From Oscillospiraceae bacterium (lineage in GTDB: Bacteria; Bacillota; Clostridia; WRLR01): a DNA stretch of 63,370 bases. The stretch covers positions 1-63,370 of the forward strand of contig WRLR01000007.1 in assembly GCA_009777515.1 (NCBI GenBank). The letters are read 5' to 3'. The notes below the pieces were generated by a model. It was not told the origin of the DNA, searched no databases, and saw nothing but the letters and a program-made list of their open reading frames with translations. Below, piece by piece: positions 53,206 to 61,114 of the stretch (position 1 is its first letter; each line of letters opens with the position of its first letter). The translations under genes and the position numbers were made by a program.

Positions 53206-53961
53206 ATGGAATACACAAGCAACAAACTTTCCAAATTATCGGGTGTGAGCGCGCGCACTCTGCGGTATTATGATGAAATCGGGCTTTTGAAACCTGTCAG
53301 GGTCGCTGTGTCCGGGTATCGAATGTACGGACAGAACGAACTTGACACGCTACAGCAGATTTTGTTTTACAGGGAGTTGGGCTTCCCTTTGGAGGAAATC
53401 AAAAGCATTTTATATGCGCCCGATTACGATAGAGAAAATGCTTTTCGCCATCACCTTACGCAACTTAATAAAAAGCGGGAGCGGCTTGATATGCTGATTC
53501 ATAATGTCATGAAAACTATATCCGCAATGAAAGGGGAAACCATCATGAACGACAATGAAAAATTCGAGGGCTTTAAGCAGTCACTGATAGAAGATAACGA
53601 GCAGAAATACGGCTCGGAAATCCGCGGCAAATATGGCGATGCGGCTGTTGACGCCTCAAATGCCAAGCTAAAGGGGTTGACCAAAGCGCAATATGACGAG
53701 GGCGAACGGCTGCGAAGCGCTTATGAGGAAACGTTAAAATCCGCGTTTGAAACAGGCAATCCGGCTGGTGAATTGGCTCAAACCGCCTGTGACTTACATC
53801 GGCAATGGCTCTGCGTGTACAACCCGGAGTACAGCAGGGAATACCATATGGGGCTTGCCGATATGTACGTTGAAGATGAGCGGTTCAAGTCATACTACGA
53901 AAAGATAATGCCTGGTTGCGCAGGGTTTCTGCGTGATTCGATCAGAATTTATTGCAAGTAG
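53206..53961 (+). CDS. MerR-family regulator with TipAS-like antibiotic-binding domain
   Basis: An N-terminal winged helix (SKLSGVSARTLRYYDEIGLL, residues 7-26) is followed by the long dimerisation helix and, from about residue 125, a helical C-terminal domain. That domain carries LIEDNEQKYGSEIRGKYGDAAVDASNAK and DLHRQWLCVYNPEYSREYHMGLADMYVEDERF elements typical of TipA-S, which traps thiopeptide and other drugs. ATG 53206 has AAGGGGTG about six bases upstream; the in-frame ATG at 53182 is inside the promoter. It is divergent from the other MerR gene and probably autoregulated. No drug efflux gene follows directly. Confidence 0.9.
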   Translation: MEYTSNKLSKLSGVSARTLRYYDEIGLLKPVRVAVSGYRMYGQNELDTLQQILFYRELGFPLEEIKSILYAPDYDRENAFRHHLTQLNKKRERLDMLIHNVMKTISAMKGETIMNDNEKFEGFKQSLIEDNEQKYGSEIRGKYGDAAVDASNAKLKGLTKAQYDEGERLRSAYEETLKSAFETGNPAGELAQTACDLHRQWLCVYNPEYSREYHMGLADMYVEDERFKSYYEKIMPGCAGFLRDSIRIYCK

Positions 53962-54026
53962 CTAGATAGGCGACTTATGCCTTAGATGAGAGCATTTCAA
54001 CACTTCGTTCATCTTCGATGATAATC

Positions 54027-54410
54027 CTATTTATCGTTTTTATCATTAGGTTGTCTACCGGCCTTTAGTCCTTCGGCGTATATCGCAAGCTTGTCAACCT
54101 CATCATGCGTAAGCCCTTTGAATTCTCCACGATTAAATGCAACAAGCGAGTCGCCATAGGGTTCAGCCACCATATGCACCTGAAGCGGGCCCTGTTCATA
54201 TGTGCGGGAACGCCCCAACAGATAGTCCGTAGTGACGTTGAAATAATCGGCTATTGTTTTAAGAACATCAACGGATGGTATGACGTTTTGGTTTCCTTCA
54301 TACTTACCAATGCTCGAGCGCTCAACGCCAATAGCCGCAGCAAGCTGTTCCTGTGTTATGCTGTGTTGCGCCCGCAGTTCTTTTAATATTTTTCCAAGCA
54401 TCTGCCCCAT
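54027..54410 (-). CDS. XRE-family helix-turn-helix regulator
   Basis: 127 residues. The helix-turn-helix domain spans about 8-65 (LRAQHSITQEQLAAAIGVER, then YFNVTTDYLLGRS, the usual end of the fold). The C-terminal half (about 66-127) is unique and charged, with ESLVAFNRGEF-like and HDEVDKLAIYAEGL helices, possibly for dimerisation. ATG 54410 with GGAGAGG upstream is preferred over 54401. A gene of this kind often belongs to a toxin-antitoxin or prophage-like module, but no partner toxin is next to it; the opposite neighbour is divergent. Confidence 0.88.
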   Translation of the reverse strand: MGQMLGKILKELRAQHSITQEQLAAAIGVERSSIGKYEGNQNVIPSVDVLKTIADYFNVTTDYLLGRSRTYEQGPLQVHMVAEPYGDSLVAFNRGEFKGLTHDEVDKLAIYAEGLKAGRQPNDKNDK

Positions 54411-54522
54411 GCCTCTCCAAAATGATTATAATGTATATATTTACCACTGTAAATTTAACTGAAAATAATTCACGATGAAGCTTGACTGCGTGAATAACAT
54501 TCGATAAGGGGAGGCGCAAACA

Positions 54523-54855
54523 ATGCAAAAATGGTGTACGGAAGATTGGGAATTTGAACTAACTGTCACAAATGGGAAAGCCGGACATTGCAGGCTTGGT
54601 TTAGAAAAAGGGGATAAGTTTGTTTTTCAATACGAATGCCCTGCCGGAATGTGCCCCAAAACAATGACACAAGTATATACATGGTGCGAAGTCATTCGAT
54701 GCCGCGGCGATTTTACATACAGAGGCATCAAAGAAAAATATGAAATGGACATACCATGCGCCGACCACTGTATTAGTTTCCATCTTAAAGCATATCCCAT
54801 AAATCGGGATGAAAACGGGAACCCCCTTCCTAACAAAGAAAGACCGAAAGACTAG
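54523..54855 (+). CDS. TIGR04076-type small protein
   Basis: 110 residues matching the TIGR04076 family of Firmicutes: it holds CRLGLEKGDKFVFQYECPAG and MCPKTMTQVYTWCEVIRC segments and a histidine-containing DHCISFHLKAYPI end. The family's role is unknown; the conserved cysteines suggest metal or redox chemistry. GGGGAGG lies seven bases before ATG 54523. Its stop directly abuts the start of the broken Nudix gene, so the two were probably cotranscribed. Confidence 0.85.
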   Translation: MQKWCTEDWEFELTVTNGKAGHCRLGLEKGDKFVFQYECPAGMCPKTMTQVYTWCEVIRCRGDFTYRGIKEKYEMDIPCADHCISFHLKAYPINRDENGNPLPNKERPKD

Positions 54856-55283
54856 ATGTGTATGATTTGCGATAATACCAATCGTGTCTTGGTACAAGAT
54901 AAAGTTCATTCGAGATGGTCGGGCATCACTTTCCCCGGCGGCCATATTGATGATGGAGAGAGCATTTACGAATCAATAATCAGAGAAGTAAGAGAAGAAA
55001 CAGGATTAACTGTATCTAACTTAAAATCAGCAGGCATGATTCATATGTACAATAGGAAAGCCAAGAAAGACGGATCATTTTTTTCTATAAAACTTCGTGC
55101 TTTGACGGCGAAATGATAAACGAAACAGACGAAAGAAAAATATACTGGGTATCTATAAACGAGTTAGAAAACTTAAACCTCGCTCCTAATGTGCGGGAAT
55201 ACCTAAAAGTTTTCTTAGATGATGACATCAGCGAAGCATACATAACATCAGGCAACGGTTTTACTTTTTTACCCGAAAAATAA
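54856..55283 (+). pseudogene. Nudix hydrolase gene with a frameshift in a T-run
   Basis: The first frame (54856-55116) holds an intact Nudix box, GGHIDDGESIYESIIREVREE, which would bind magnesium and hydrolyse a nucleoside diphosphate derivative such as 8-oxo-dGTP. After DGSFF the frame runs into seven residues (LRALTAK) and stops. One extra T in the run of seven T at 55079-55085 restores the family sequence (FFYKTSCFDGE), and that second frame continues to the stop at 55281-55283 with normal Nudix C-terminal residues. Either a real mutation, an assembly error in the homopolymer or slippage is possible. The N-terminus is also about 12 residues shorter than relatives. Confidence 0.8.
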
Positions 55284-55316
55284 ACGGGAGCGACGGACGT
55301 TTGCATTTTTAAGTTA

Positions 55317-56951
55317 TTAATTTGCTATAGTTTCATGAGATATGGAGCATTTCTTTTTGTCGTGGGCAATGCCGACGCATAAAATTTCGCCGTGTAGGCT
55401 GCTGTAGTATTGGTTGTCGAGGATTTGCCGCAGCGCCTCCTCTTTTAGTGCATCGACCGCTTCGCCCTGCTTGAACTCTATTACGATATGCGGCCTGCCC
55501 ACCGACAGCGACTCCATGATTATGTCGCTTCGCCCAGTCCCGGATTCGACATTGCTTTTAATCTTATACAAGTTGTTCAACGATATGCACATGCCCAGAA
55601 ACAGCATGTGGTACGCGTTTTCCCGCGCGTCGAAATAGCTTGTACAAGATATAACCAGTTCACGGTATACTTCCACGAAGCCATCCATGTCCCTATCCAA
55701 AAGGTACTGGAACATCCTGTGCAAGTCCGAGCTTTGCACATTGGCCCTGGAAGCGATGATCCTCATAAATTCCGAACGCACTTCCCCATTGGGGATGCGC
55801 ACCGACATGAACAACTCGTTTATTTGTTTTATGACAGTAATATAGCCTGTGTTTATCAATAATCCCCATAAAGTGTCATAATTATTTAATTCGAAAAATG
55901 AACACTCGAGATCAGCGCTTATCTTGGCGTAACCGTCCTTAATAAGCATGTCAAAACCTTTATGGAACAAGTGGTCTGCTTCGGCAATCAAATTTCTAAT
56001 CAGAGTATTCGCAGACGTGTTGATCCAATAGTTTTTCAGCTCGCCGGATCTTGCGTAACAAAGGATTGACCATGGGTTGTATATCTCCGTTTCTCCAATA
56101 GTATATCCATTATATTTCTGCTTTACCTCTTCATTAAACTCAACCTCATAATAGGTTAGCAATTCTTCCGCATCAGTAGGTGTCAAGCCAAAGAAATCGG
56201 AATAGTACTTGTCTGTAACGGTATATACCGAAATATTGTTCAACTGTGAAAAAATGCTCTCCTTCGCGATACGTTGTATGCCTGTCAAAAGCGCTTGGTG
56301 CAGGCAGTCTTGCCCCTTCAGCGCGGAGCCGTATAAGTTCGAGAAAAAGAGCCCCATCTTGTCATGGTATCCATTCTCGTGGCTGCTCATAATTGGCTGA
56401 TCGTATTCGTCGATGAGCAGAATGGGCTTGATTTTGTAAAACTCGAACAACGCCTGCTCCAGTGTTACGATGGCAATTTCCAGGAAATCCGTACTGATAT
56501 TGCGGTTGAGTAGCATTCCATATATCATGTTGAATGTTATATAGCAAGCTTTGGATTCGTCGATGTCAGTATTAAACAGCTGCCTGTATCTTTCGTATTC
56601 AGTCAGAATGATTGTACTGATCTTAAAAACCAACGATTCAATCGAATCAGCCTTGCAATCCTTGAATGTAAAAAAGATTACGGGGCGCGAGTTGATTTGG
56701 CCTGCATGCTCCGTATCCATAATTTTCAGCCCGTCGAATATTGCCTTGCTGTCTTTCGTGATGTCAAAAAACTCGCGCAGCATCGTCATATTGAGGGTCT
56801 TGCCGAACCGCCTCGGCCTTGTGACCAACGAGACTTTATCATCTGCCTGTATAAAGTCGCGGATGAACATGGTTTTGTCTATATAATATTTGTTTGATTC
56901 CCGGATTTCCCTAAAACTGTCAATCCCTATCGGCAGTATTTTTCTCATCAC
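55317..56951 (-). CDS. AAA-ATPase-like / PD-(D/E)XK nuclease-like protein
   Basis: 544 residues. The N-terminal AAA-ATPase-like domain begins LPIGIDSFREIRESNKYYID, with the P-loop-like TRPRRFGKTLNMTMLREFF (residues about 42-60) and Walker B ILLIDEYDQPI near 180. The C-terminal PD-(D/E)XK_9-type domain has SDIIMESL and HIVIEFKQG (D, ExK) near 480-500. These proteins are extremely common in some Clostridia and Bacteroidetes; they are suspected of DNA-related or mobile-element-linked roles, but none is proven. A truncated paralogue lies at 59985-60509. Start 56951, close to the alternative ATG 56948. Confidence 0.9.
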   Translation of the reverse strand: MMRKILPIGIDSFREIRESNKYYIDKTMFIRDFIQADDKVSLVTRPRRFGKTLNMTMLREFFDITKDSKAIFDGLKIMDTEHAGQINSRPVIFFTFKDCKADSIESLVFKISTIILTEYERYRQLFNTDIDESKACYITFNMIYGMLLNRNISTDFLEIAIVTLEQALFEFYKIKPILLIDEYDQPIMSSHENGYHDKMGLFFSNLYGSALKGQDCLHQALLTGIQRIAKESIFSQLNNISVYTVTDKYYSDFFGLTPTDAEELLTYYEVEFNEEVKQKYNGYTIGETEIYNPWSILCYARSGELKNYWINTSANTLIRNLIAEADHLFHKGFDMLIKDGYAKISADLECSFFELNNYDTLWGLLINTGYITVIKQINELFMSVRIPNGEVRSEFMRIIASRANVQSSDLHRMFQYLLDRDMDGFVEVYRELVISCTSYFDARENAYHMLFLGMCISLNNLYKIKSNVESGTGRSDIIMESLSVGRPHIVIEFKQGEAVDALKEEALRQILDNQYYSSLHGEILCVGIAHDKKKCSISHETIAN

Positions 56952-57053
56952 TAATCACTTCCATGTCTAACGGATACTTGACGGATACTTGATCAAACAT
57001 TATTTGCAGTCCCATTGCCTGTATTATATTATACAACATTTGCTTCAACAGAC

Positions 57054-57353
57054 CTATTTGTTTATAGGATGGCAGCTGGAGGTGGTGCACGGCAAAATAA
57101 AAATATTATGCGGCAAAGTATCAAGGGCAAACCGTGGCGTACACAAGTGCGCTCCGGAGTTTGCGTGCATTTCATAGTTTATCTTTACCGCGCCGGTGAC
57201 TTTGCGGAGAGCCTTTCCGAAACTTTTGACTTCGTTCATATAAACCGCCGTGTCCGCTTCGAGCATATCCTCAAAATGAAAGTAGTGTTCCATCGGCATG
57301 ACATACTCTCTGACGTAATTGATTCTGCTGTTCACCCTTTTGCTGCCCTCCAT
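57054..57353 (-). pseudogene. HIT-like hydrolase remnant
   Basis: A 99-residue frame with MEHYFHFEDMLEADTAVYMN and VKINYEMHANSGAHL, which resemble the segment leading to the histidine triad of HIT-type nucleotide hydrolases. The triad HxHxHxx itself is absent: the sequence runs GAHLCTPRFALDTLPHN, so at least a short stretch is lost or shifted, and the N-terminal half of a normal HIT protein is missing. It overlaps the end of the triple-domain gene by 22 bases. I consider it broken. Confidence 0.45.
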
Positions 57354-59797
57354 TCGTCAATCAACTGCTGTATCGACTGTTGCCGTTGATCGCGGTTATC
57401 GCTGACAGCTTGTTTCGCCACATCGTATAATTTTTTGCTCAACTTCCAATCCTCTATGCGCCTATCGCGTTTATCCCATCCATCGCAGAAAAAGGCAAAT
57501 GCTGTTGCACCCATTGCGTAAACATTGCTGATCTCATCAACCACTGCACCGCTTCTCGATTCTTCCGGCGACATTAGGAAAGGAGCCCCCCATATACCGC
57601 TATACCCGTTCATGTAGCACTGTTTTGCGTAAAAATCAATATCGCAAATCACAAAATCACCGCTATCGAAATTATACAGCGTAGCGTGGTCGTTAAAATC
57701 TATCGCAACATAACCACACTTGGCGACATGAGCATGAAATTCTAAAATTCCTTCGTATACTCGCAGTTTTTCTTCAACCGACAGAGCCATGAATCTTATG
57801 CACATTTCCGGTTGGGGATAGCCGCAGCTTTCCCCATCGAACCAGTCAAAAACAGCAATAAATCCATTTCCGATTGCTTGAGCATCTATCAAGTTGATTA
57901 GCAGCGGGTGTTTCAGATCCTTGTATTTAGGAACGGCATACTTAAGTCGTGTTATTGCATCCTCCGGGTTTTGTAAGTAGTCTTTTACCGTCCGCGCGCC
58001 TGCGAATTTTAGGAAATAACGCTTTCCTGCTTTTTCAACTCCAAAACATATACATCCTGAACCTTGGTTGTCAAAGACCTTAAACACTTTGCCGTACTTG
58101 TTGAGAAACGAGAAATCAAACGGCGCTTTTAGTTTATACGGGACGCCGTCTATCCATTGGATGTAAAATTCTTTGAGATACCACGTCGGCACAGGGTTCC
58201 GCATATTATCGAACCATGTCAACACATCCTGTGCCTGCTTCATCATGGTGTCGAGGTCAGAGGGACCAAACGGAACCGCCCAATATATTGACGATAGTGT
58301 ATTGCTAGCAATATAAAACGCGAGCAGCTTAAAAAACTCCAAAGGTGGCTCGAATCCGTCTGCGGACGGGGAGAATCCGTCTGCGGACGGGGAGCCGCCG
58401 AAATACCCTCGTAACTGCCCGGTGGCGAAATGAGGGCTTACGGCTGCGCTCCAAACGATACGGTTAAATTCTTCCCACGGATCGCCGAAATCGTAACGGT
58501 CAAAGTCGATGATTTTCAGAGCTTCAGTAAGAGGCTTTTCGCCATTTTCGAGCATCATATTCCCCACATGATAATCGCCATGCTGGAAGCACTGCGGACG
58601 GTTTTTTAGCAAGTGGCGGTTCTGCTCTATGTAGGATAAGACATACTCATCGCCATCAAACCGAAGACCGCATTCATGATACTTTTGGATTTTCATGTCG
58701 GTTTTACGGTTGAATCGGGATTCCCATTCCTCCGCACCGACTCCGTCGGCGCTGTGTCGCGGTGCGGGAATAGAGTGCATCTTACGAATGATTTCGCCGG
58801 ATTTCAACCCCAATACATACTGTTCGGTTTCAGATAACGAGGGTAGCACTGCTTCCAGGTCTTGTCCGTCTATCCAGCTTTGGATTGAATATACACCGCC
58901 AACTCCGTCGGCGTTATCTTCGCATGTGCCAAACTCAACAGGAACGCACATAGGAACTCCCAACGCGGCTACTTGCTCAAGCATGGCGAACAATGATTTT
59001 CGGACTTCATATCGTGAAATCGGTGTAACGCGGAGCAAATACTTCATCCCGTCTGTTGCCGTGACGCAGTATTTCTTGTCCTCCGACCAGCCTTTTGTAA
59101 TCGGCTCTATTTCTATAAAACTACCGTATATTTTTCGGCCTTTCATAAATATATTTTTTCTTTTGTAATCGAGCCGGATGAGCATCTTTTTATTTGGCAA
59201 TTCATGCTCTGCTCTGCCTGTTTGGATAAACCCTGCGCCGCGCATGGCGGCATCAATGGTCAATTCGTCGCAATCCATTCCATGCCTCTGGATATCCTCA
59301 AATGCAGCTTCATAGCCGGACTGCGACAGAGATTGCCCATCTGGATTAAATTGGATAGTAATGCTAACAATAGGTTTTTCGAGATTACTAACAATGTCCA
59401 TGAAATTATTCAGATGGATATGTTTGATAATCAAATTTGCTGCGATCAAATCGCATGCTGTAAGAATATTTACAACACGGCTTTTTTCGGTCATCAGGTC
59501 TAGCTGGTGCAATTCCAGTTCTTGCATGTGGCTATATCTTTTTCGGCATATTTCAAGATATTCTTCGTTAATGTCAATGCCAATTATCGCTTTATACTGT
59601 CCGGCAATAACATTCGCAAGGCCGTTTCCGCCTGTAATGCCAAGAACCGCGACTGTAGGCTTTGCCATGTCCGCGACGAGAGCGAGCTGTTCTCGTAGAA
59701 TGAGGGAAAGCATTTGGAGTTGATGCACATTTTCATGCCCCATATGTTTTTCATAAATATCATGCGGAAGTGTCCGCCACGGATTAGTGTTCATCAT
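57332..59797 (-). CDS. Fusion: methyltransferase - APH-type phosphotransferase - protein-kinase-like domain
   Basis: 821 residues in three parts. Residues about 1-205 are a class I methyltransferase (SAM loop VLGITGGNGLANV, then AIIGIDINEEYLEICRKRY). Residues about 215-540 are an aminoglycoside-phosphotransferase-type kinase with FQHGDYHVGNMMLENGE (catalytic Asp and Asn) and LKIIDFDRYDFGDPW (metal Asp). Residues about 545-821 match a stand-alone Firmicutes Ser/Thr-kinase-like protein (YIQWIDGVPYKLKAPFDF start, VAIDFNDHATLYNF, VICDIDFYAK). Each part occurs elsewhere as a separate protein, so stop codons have been lost between neighbours. A 21-bp tandem duplication adds a repeated PSADGF unit near residue 475. 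ATG 59797 (or 59794) is the start. Possibly a modification enzyme for a small molecule or antibiotic. Confidence 0.85.
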   Translation of the reverse strand: MMNTNPWRTLPHDIYEKHMGHENVHQLQMLSLILREQLALVADMAKPTVAVLGITGGNGLANVIAGQYKAIIGIDINEEYLEICRKRYSHMQELELHQLDLMTEKSRVVNILTACDLIAANLIIKHIHLNNFMDIVSNLEKPIVSITIQFNPDGQSLSQSGYEAAFEDIQRHGMDCDELTIDAAMRGAGFIQTGRAEHELPNKKMLIRLDYKRKNIFMKGRKIYGSFIEIEPITKGWSEDKKYCVTATDGMKYLLRVTPISRYEVRKSLFAMLEQVAALGVPMCVPVEFGTCEDNADGVGGVYSIQSWIDGQDLEAVLPSLSETEQYVLGLKSGEIIRKMHSIPAPRHSADGVGAEEWESRFNRKTDMKIQKYHECGLRFDGDEYVLSYIEQNRHLLKNRPQCFQHGDYHVGNMMLENGEKPLTEALKIIDFDRYDFGDPWEEFNRIVWSAAVSPHFATGQLRGYFGGSPSADGFSPSADGFEPPLEFFKLLAFYIASNTLSSIYWAVPFGPSDLDTMMKQAQDVLTWFDNMRNPVPTWYLKEFYIQWIDGVPYKLKAPFDFSFLNKYGKVFKVFDNQGSGCICFGVEKAGKRYFLKFAGARTVKDYLQNPEDAITRLKYAVPKYKDLKHPLLINLIDAQAIGNGFIAVFDWFDGESCGYPQPEMCIRFMALSVEEKLRVYEGILEFHAHVAKCGYVAIDFNDHATLYNFDSGDFVICDIDFYAKQCYMNGYSGIWGAPFLMSPEESRSGAVVDEISNVYAMGATAFAFFCDGWDKRDRRIEDWKLSKKLYDVAKQAVSDNRDQRQQSIQQLIDEWRAAKG
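58353..58394. repeat. 21-bp tandem duplication inside the fusion gene
   Basis: Two perfect 21-base units starting GAATCCGTCTGCGG. The insertion keeps the frame and lies in the APH-type domain at a variable loop. Confidence 0.9.
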
Positions 59798-59984
59798 AAA
59801 ATTATCCCTTTGATATTATATAATAGAGCCGCCCCCTGTGATTCATCCCGTATAACACGCGGAACTACGCAGGCGCGTCAGCATGAAGCTGACGCTGGCC
59901 TGCACACCAACACAAGCGTCAACAAGCTGACGCGCGCGGCGTTTATAATTAAGTAACTCGTTTTTTATTAGTTTTACGAGTTCT

Positions 59985-60509
59985 TTAGTTATAATTCTCG
60001 TACAACGCCTGCTCCAGCGTTACGATGGCAATTTCCAGGAAATCTGTGCTGATATTGCGGTTGAGCAACATTCCATAAATCATGTTGAATGTAATATAGC
60101 AAGCTTTTGATTCGTCGATGCCAATATTAAACAGCGGCCTGTATCTTTCGTATTCAGTCAGAATGATTGTACTGATCTTAAAAACCAACGACTCAATCGA
60201 ATCGGCCTTGCAATCCTTGAATGTAAAAAAGATTACGGGGCGCGAATTGATTTGGCTGGCATGCTCCGTATCCATTATTTTCAACCCGTCGAATATAGCC
60301 CTGCTGTCTTTTGTTATGTCAAAAAACTCGCGCAGCATCGTCATATTGAGGGTTTTGCCGAACCGCCTCGGCCTTGTGACCAACGCTACCTCATCTTCGG
60401 CTTCAATAAAATCACGGATTAACAGGGTCTTGTCAACATAATATCTATCTGTCTCCCGTACCTTTCTAAAGCTGTCAATCCCTATCGGCAGAGTTTTCCT
60501 CATCGTCAA
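59985..60509 (-). pseudogene. Truncated copy of the AAA-ATPase-like gene
   Basis: 174 residues, nearly identical over most of their length to the first 170 residues of the protein at 55317-56951 (same P-loop segment, same FDITKDS and MDTEHA runs). It is cut off right after EIAIVTLEQALYE, before the Walker B region and the nuclease domain. The sequence beyond the break (59800-59984) is unrelated. Likely a partial duplication or the remains of a second full-length gene. Confidence 0.85.
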
Positions 60510-60918
60510 TCACTTCCATATATATAACAAATATTTTTCCAAACAATATTTATAGTTCCTTTTCTTAGCTAATATTATACTACATCAACCTTCTGTGGGT
60601 AAGCTACCGTTTGAATGAAACCAATCATGTTTTGATTGTTTTTATCGAAATTATATACCAGCATATCTGGTGATTCCGGTGTCCAATTTCTACCTTTTCC
60701 TTGACATTTTAGTTCCGATCCACTATATTCATCTCAGTGAAAGAATTCTTAACACGAAAGGAGTTGTGTTAATGACGGTTAGTATGATGGTGGTCGAAAC
60801 CTAAAACTGAATATCCGGCATACGCTGAGATAACGGGAACTTCGCCCGTGTCGTTTGCTGTGCCGTCTAAAGTAACCTTTCGTGAATAGCTGCTGAGCGT
60901 CAACTGTGTTGACGTGAC

Positions 60919-60947
60919 GGGATACGATTTTGGTCGTATCCCTTTTT
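60919..60947 (+). terminator. Perfect 9-bp hairpin followed by TTTTT
   Basis: GGGATACGA and TCGTATCCC with a six-base loop, then five T. By form it is a complete rho-independent terminator, placed 165 bases before the APH-GNAT gene. Confidence 0.7.
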
Positions 60948-60956
60948 GATTTCAAC

Positions 60957-61004
60957 GCCGTGGACAGCAGCTTCGATTGAGGCTGCTTGTTCCACGGCAT
61001 TTTT
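60957..61004 (+). terminator. Large stem-loop followed by CATTTTT
   Basis: GCCGTGGA pairs with TCCACGGC and, inside, AGCAGC pairs with GCTGCT. Five T follow after CA. It is the second terminator-like element in front of the APH-GNAT gene. Confidence 0.6.
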
Positions 61005-61114
61005 GCGTCTAAAAATAACTACGATAAATCCGATTATCTTCAAGACAAACGGACATGGCATAAAGACCTCGCCAAATGGAGTAAACAGCAAATAAAAAGC
61101 GGAGGAATCAGGAA

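Larger units (their letters stand above)
60510..61114 (+). other. Leader region with decayed frame and two strong hairpins
   Basis: About 600 bases without an intact gene. From 60772 a good ribosome site (AAAGGAG) and ATG start a short frame (MTVSMMVVET, stop at 60802-60804). In the next frame the sequence goes on as if coding (EYPAYAEITGTSPVSFAV, then KVTFRE) until a stop near 60888. A third open stretch (KNNYDKSDYLQDKRTWHKD) runs to a TGA that overlaps the start of the next gene as ATGA. This pattern fits a decayed gene once coupled to the APH-GNAT gene. The two hairpins listed separately could instead make it a regulatory leader. Confidence 0.5.
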
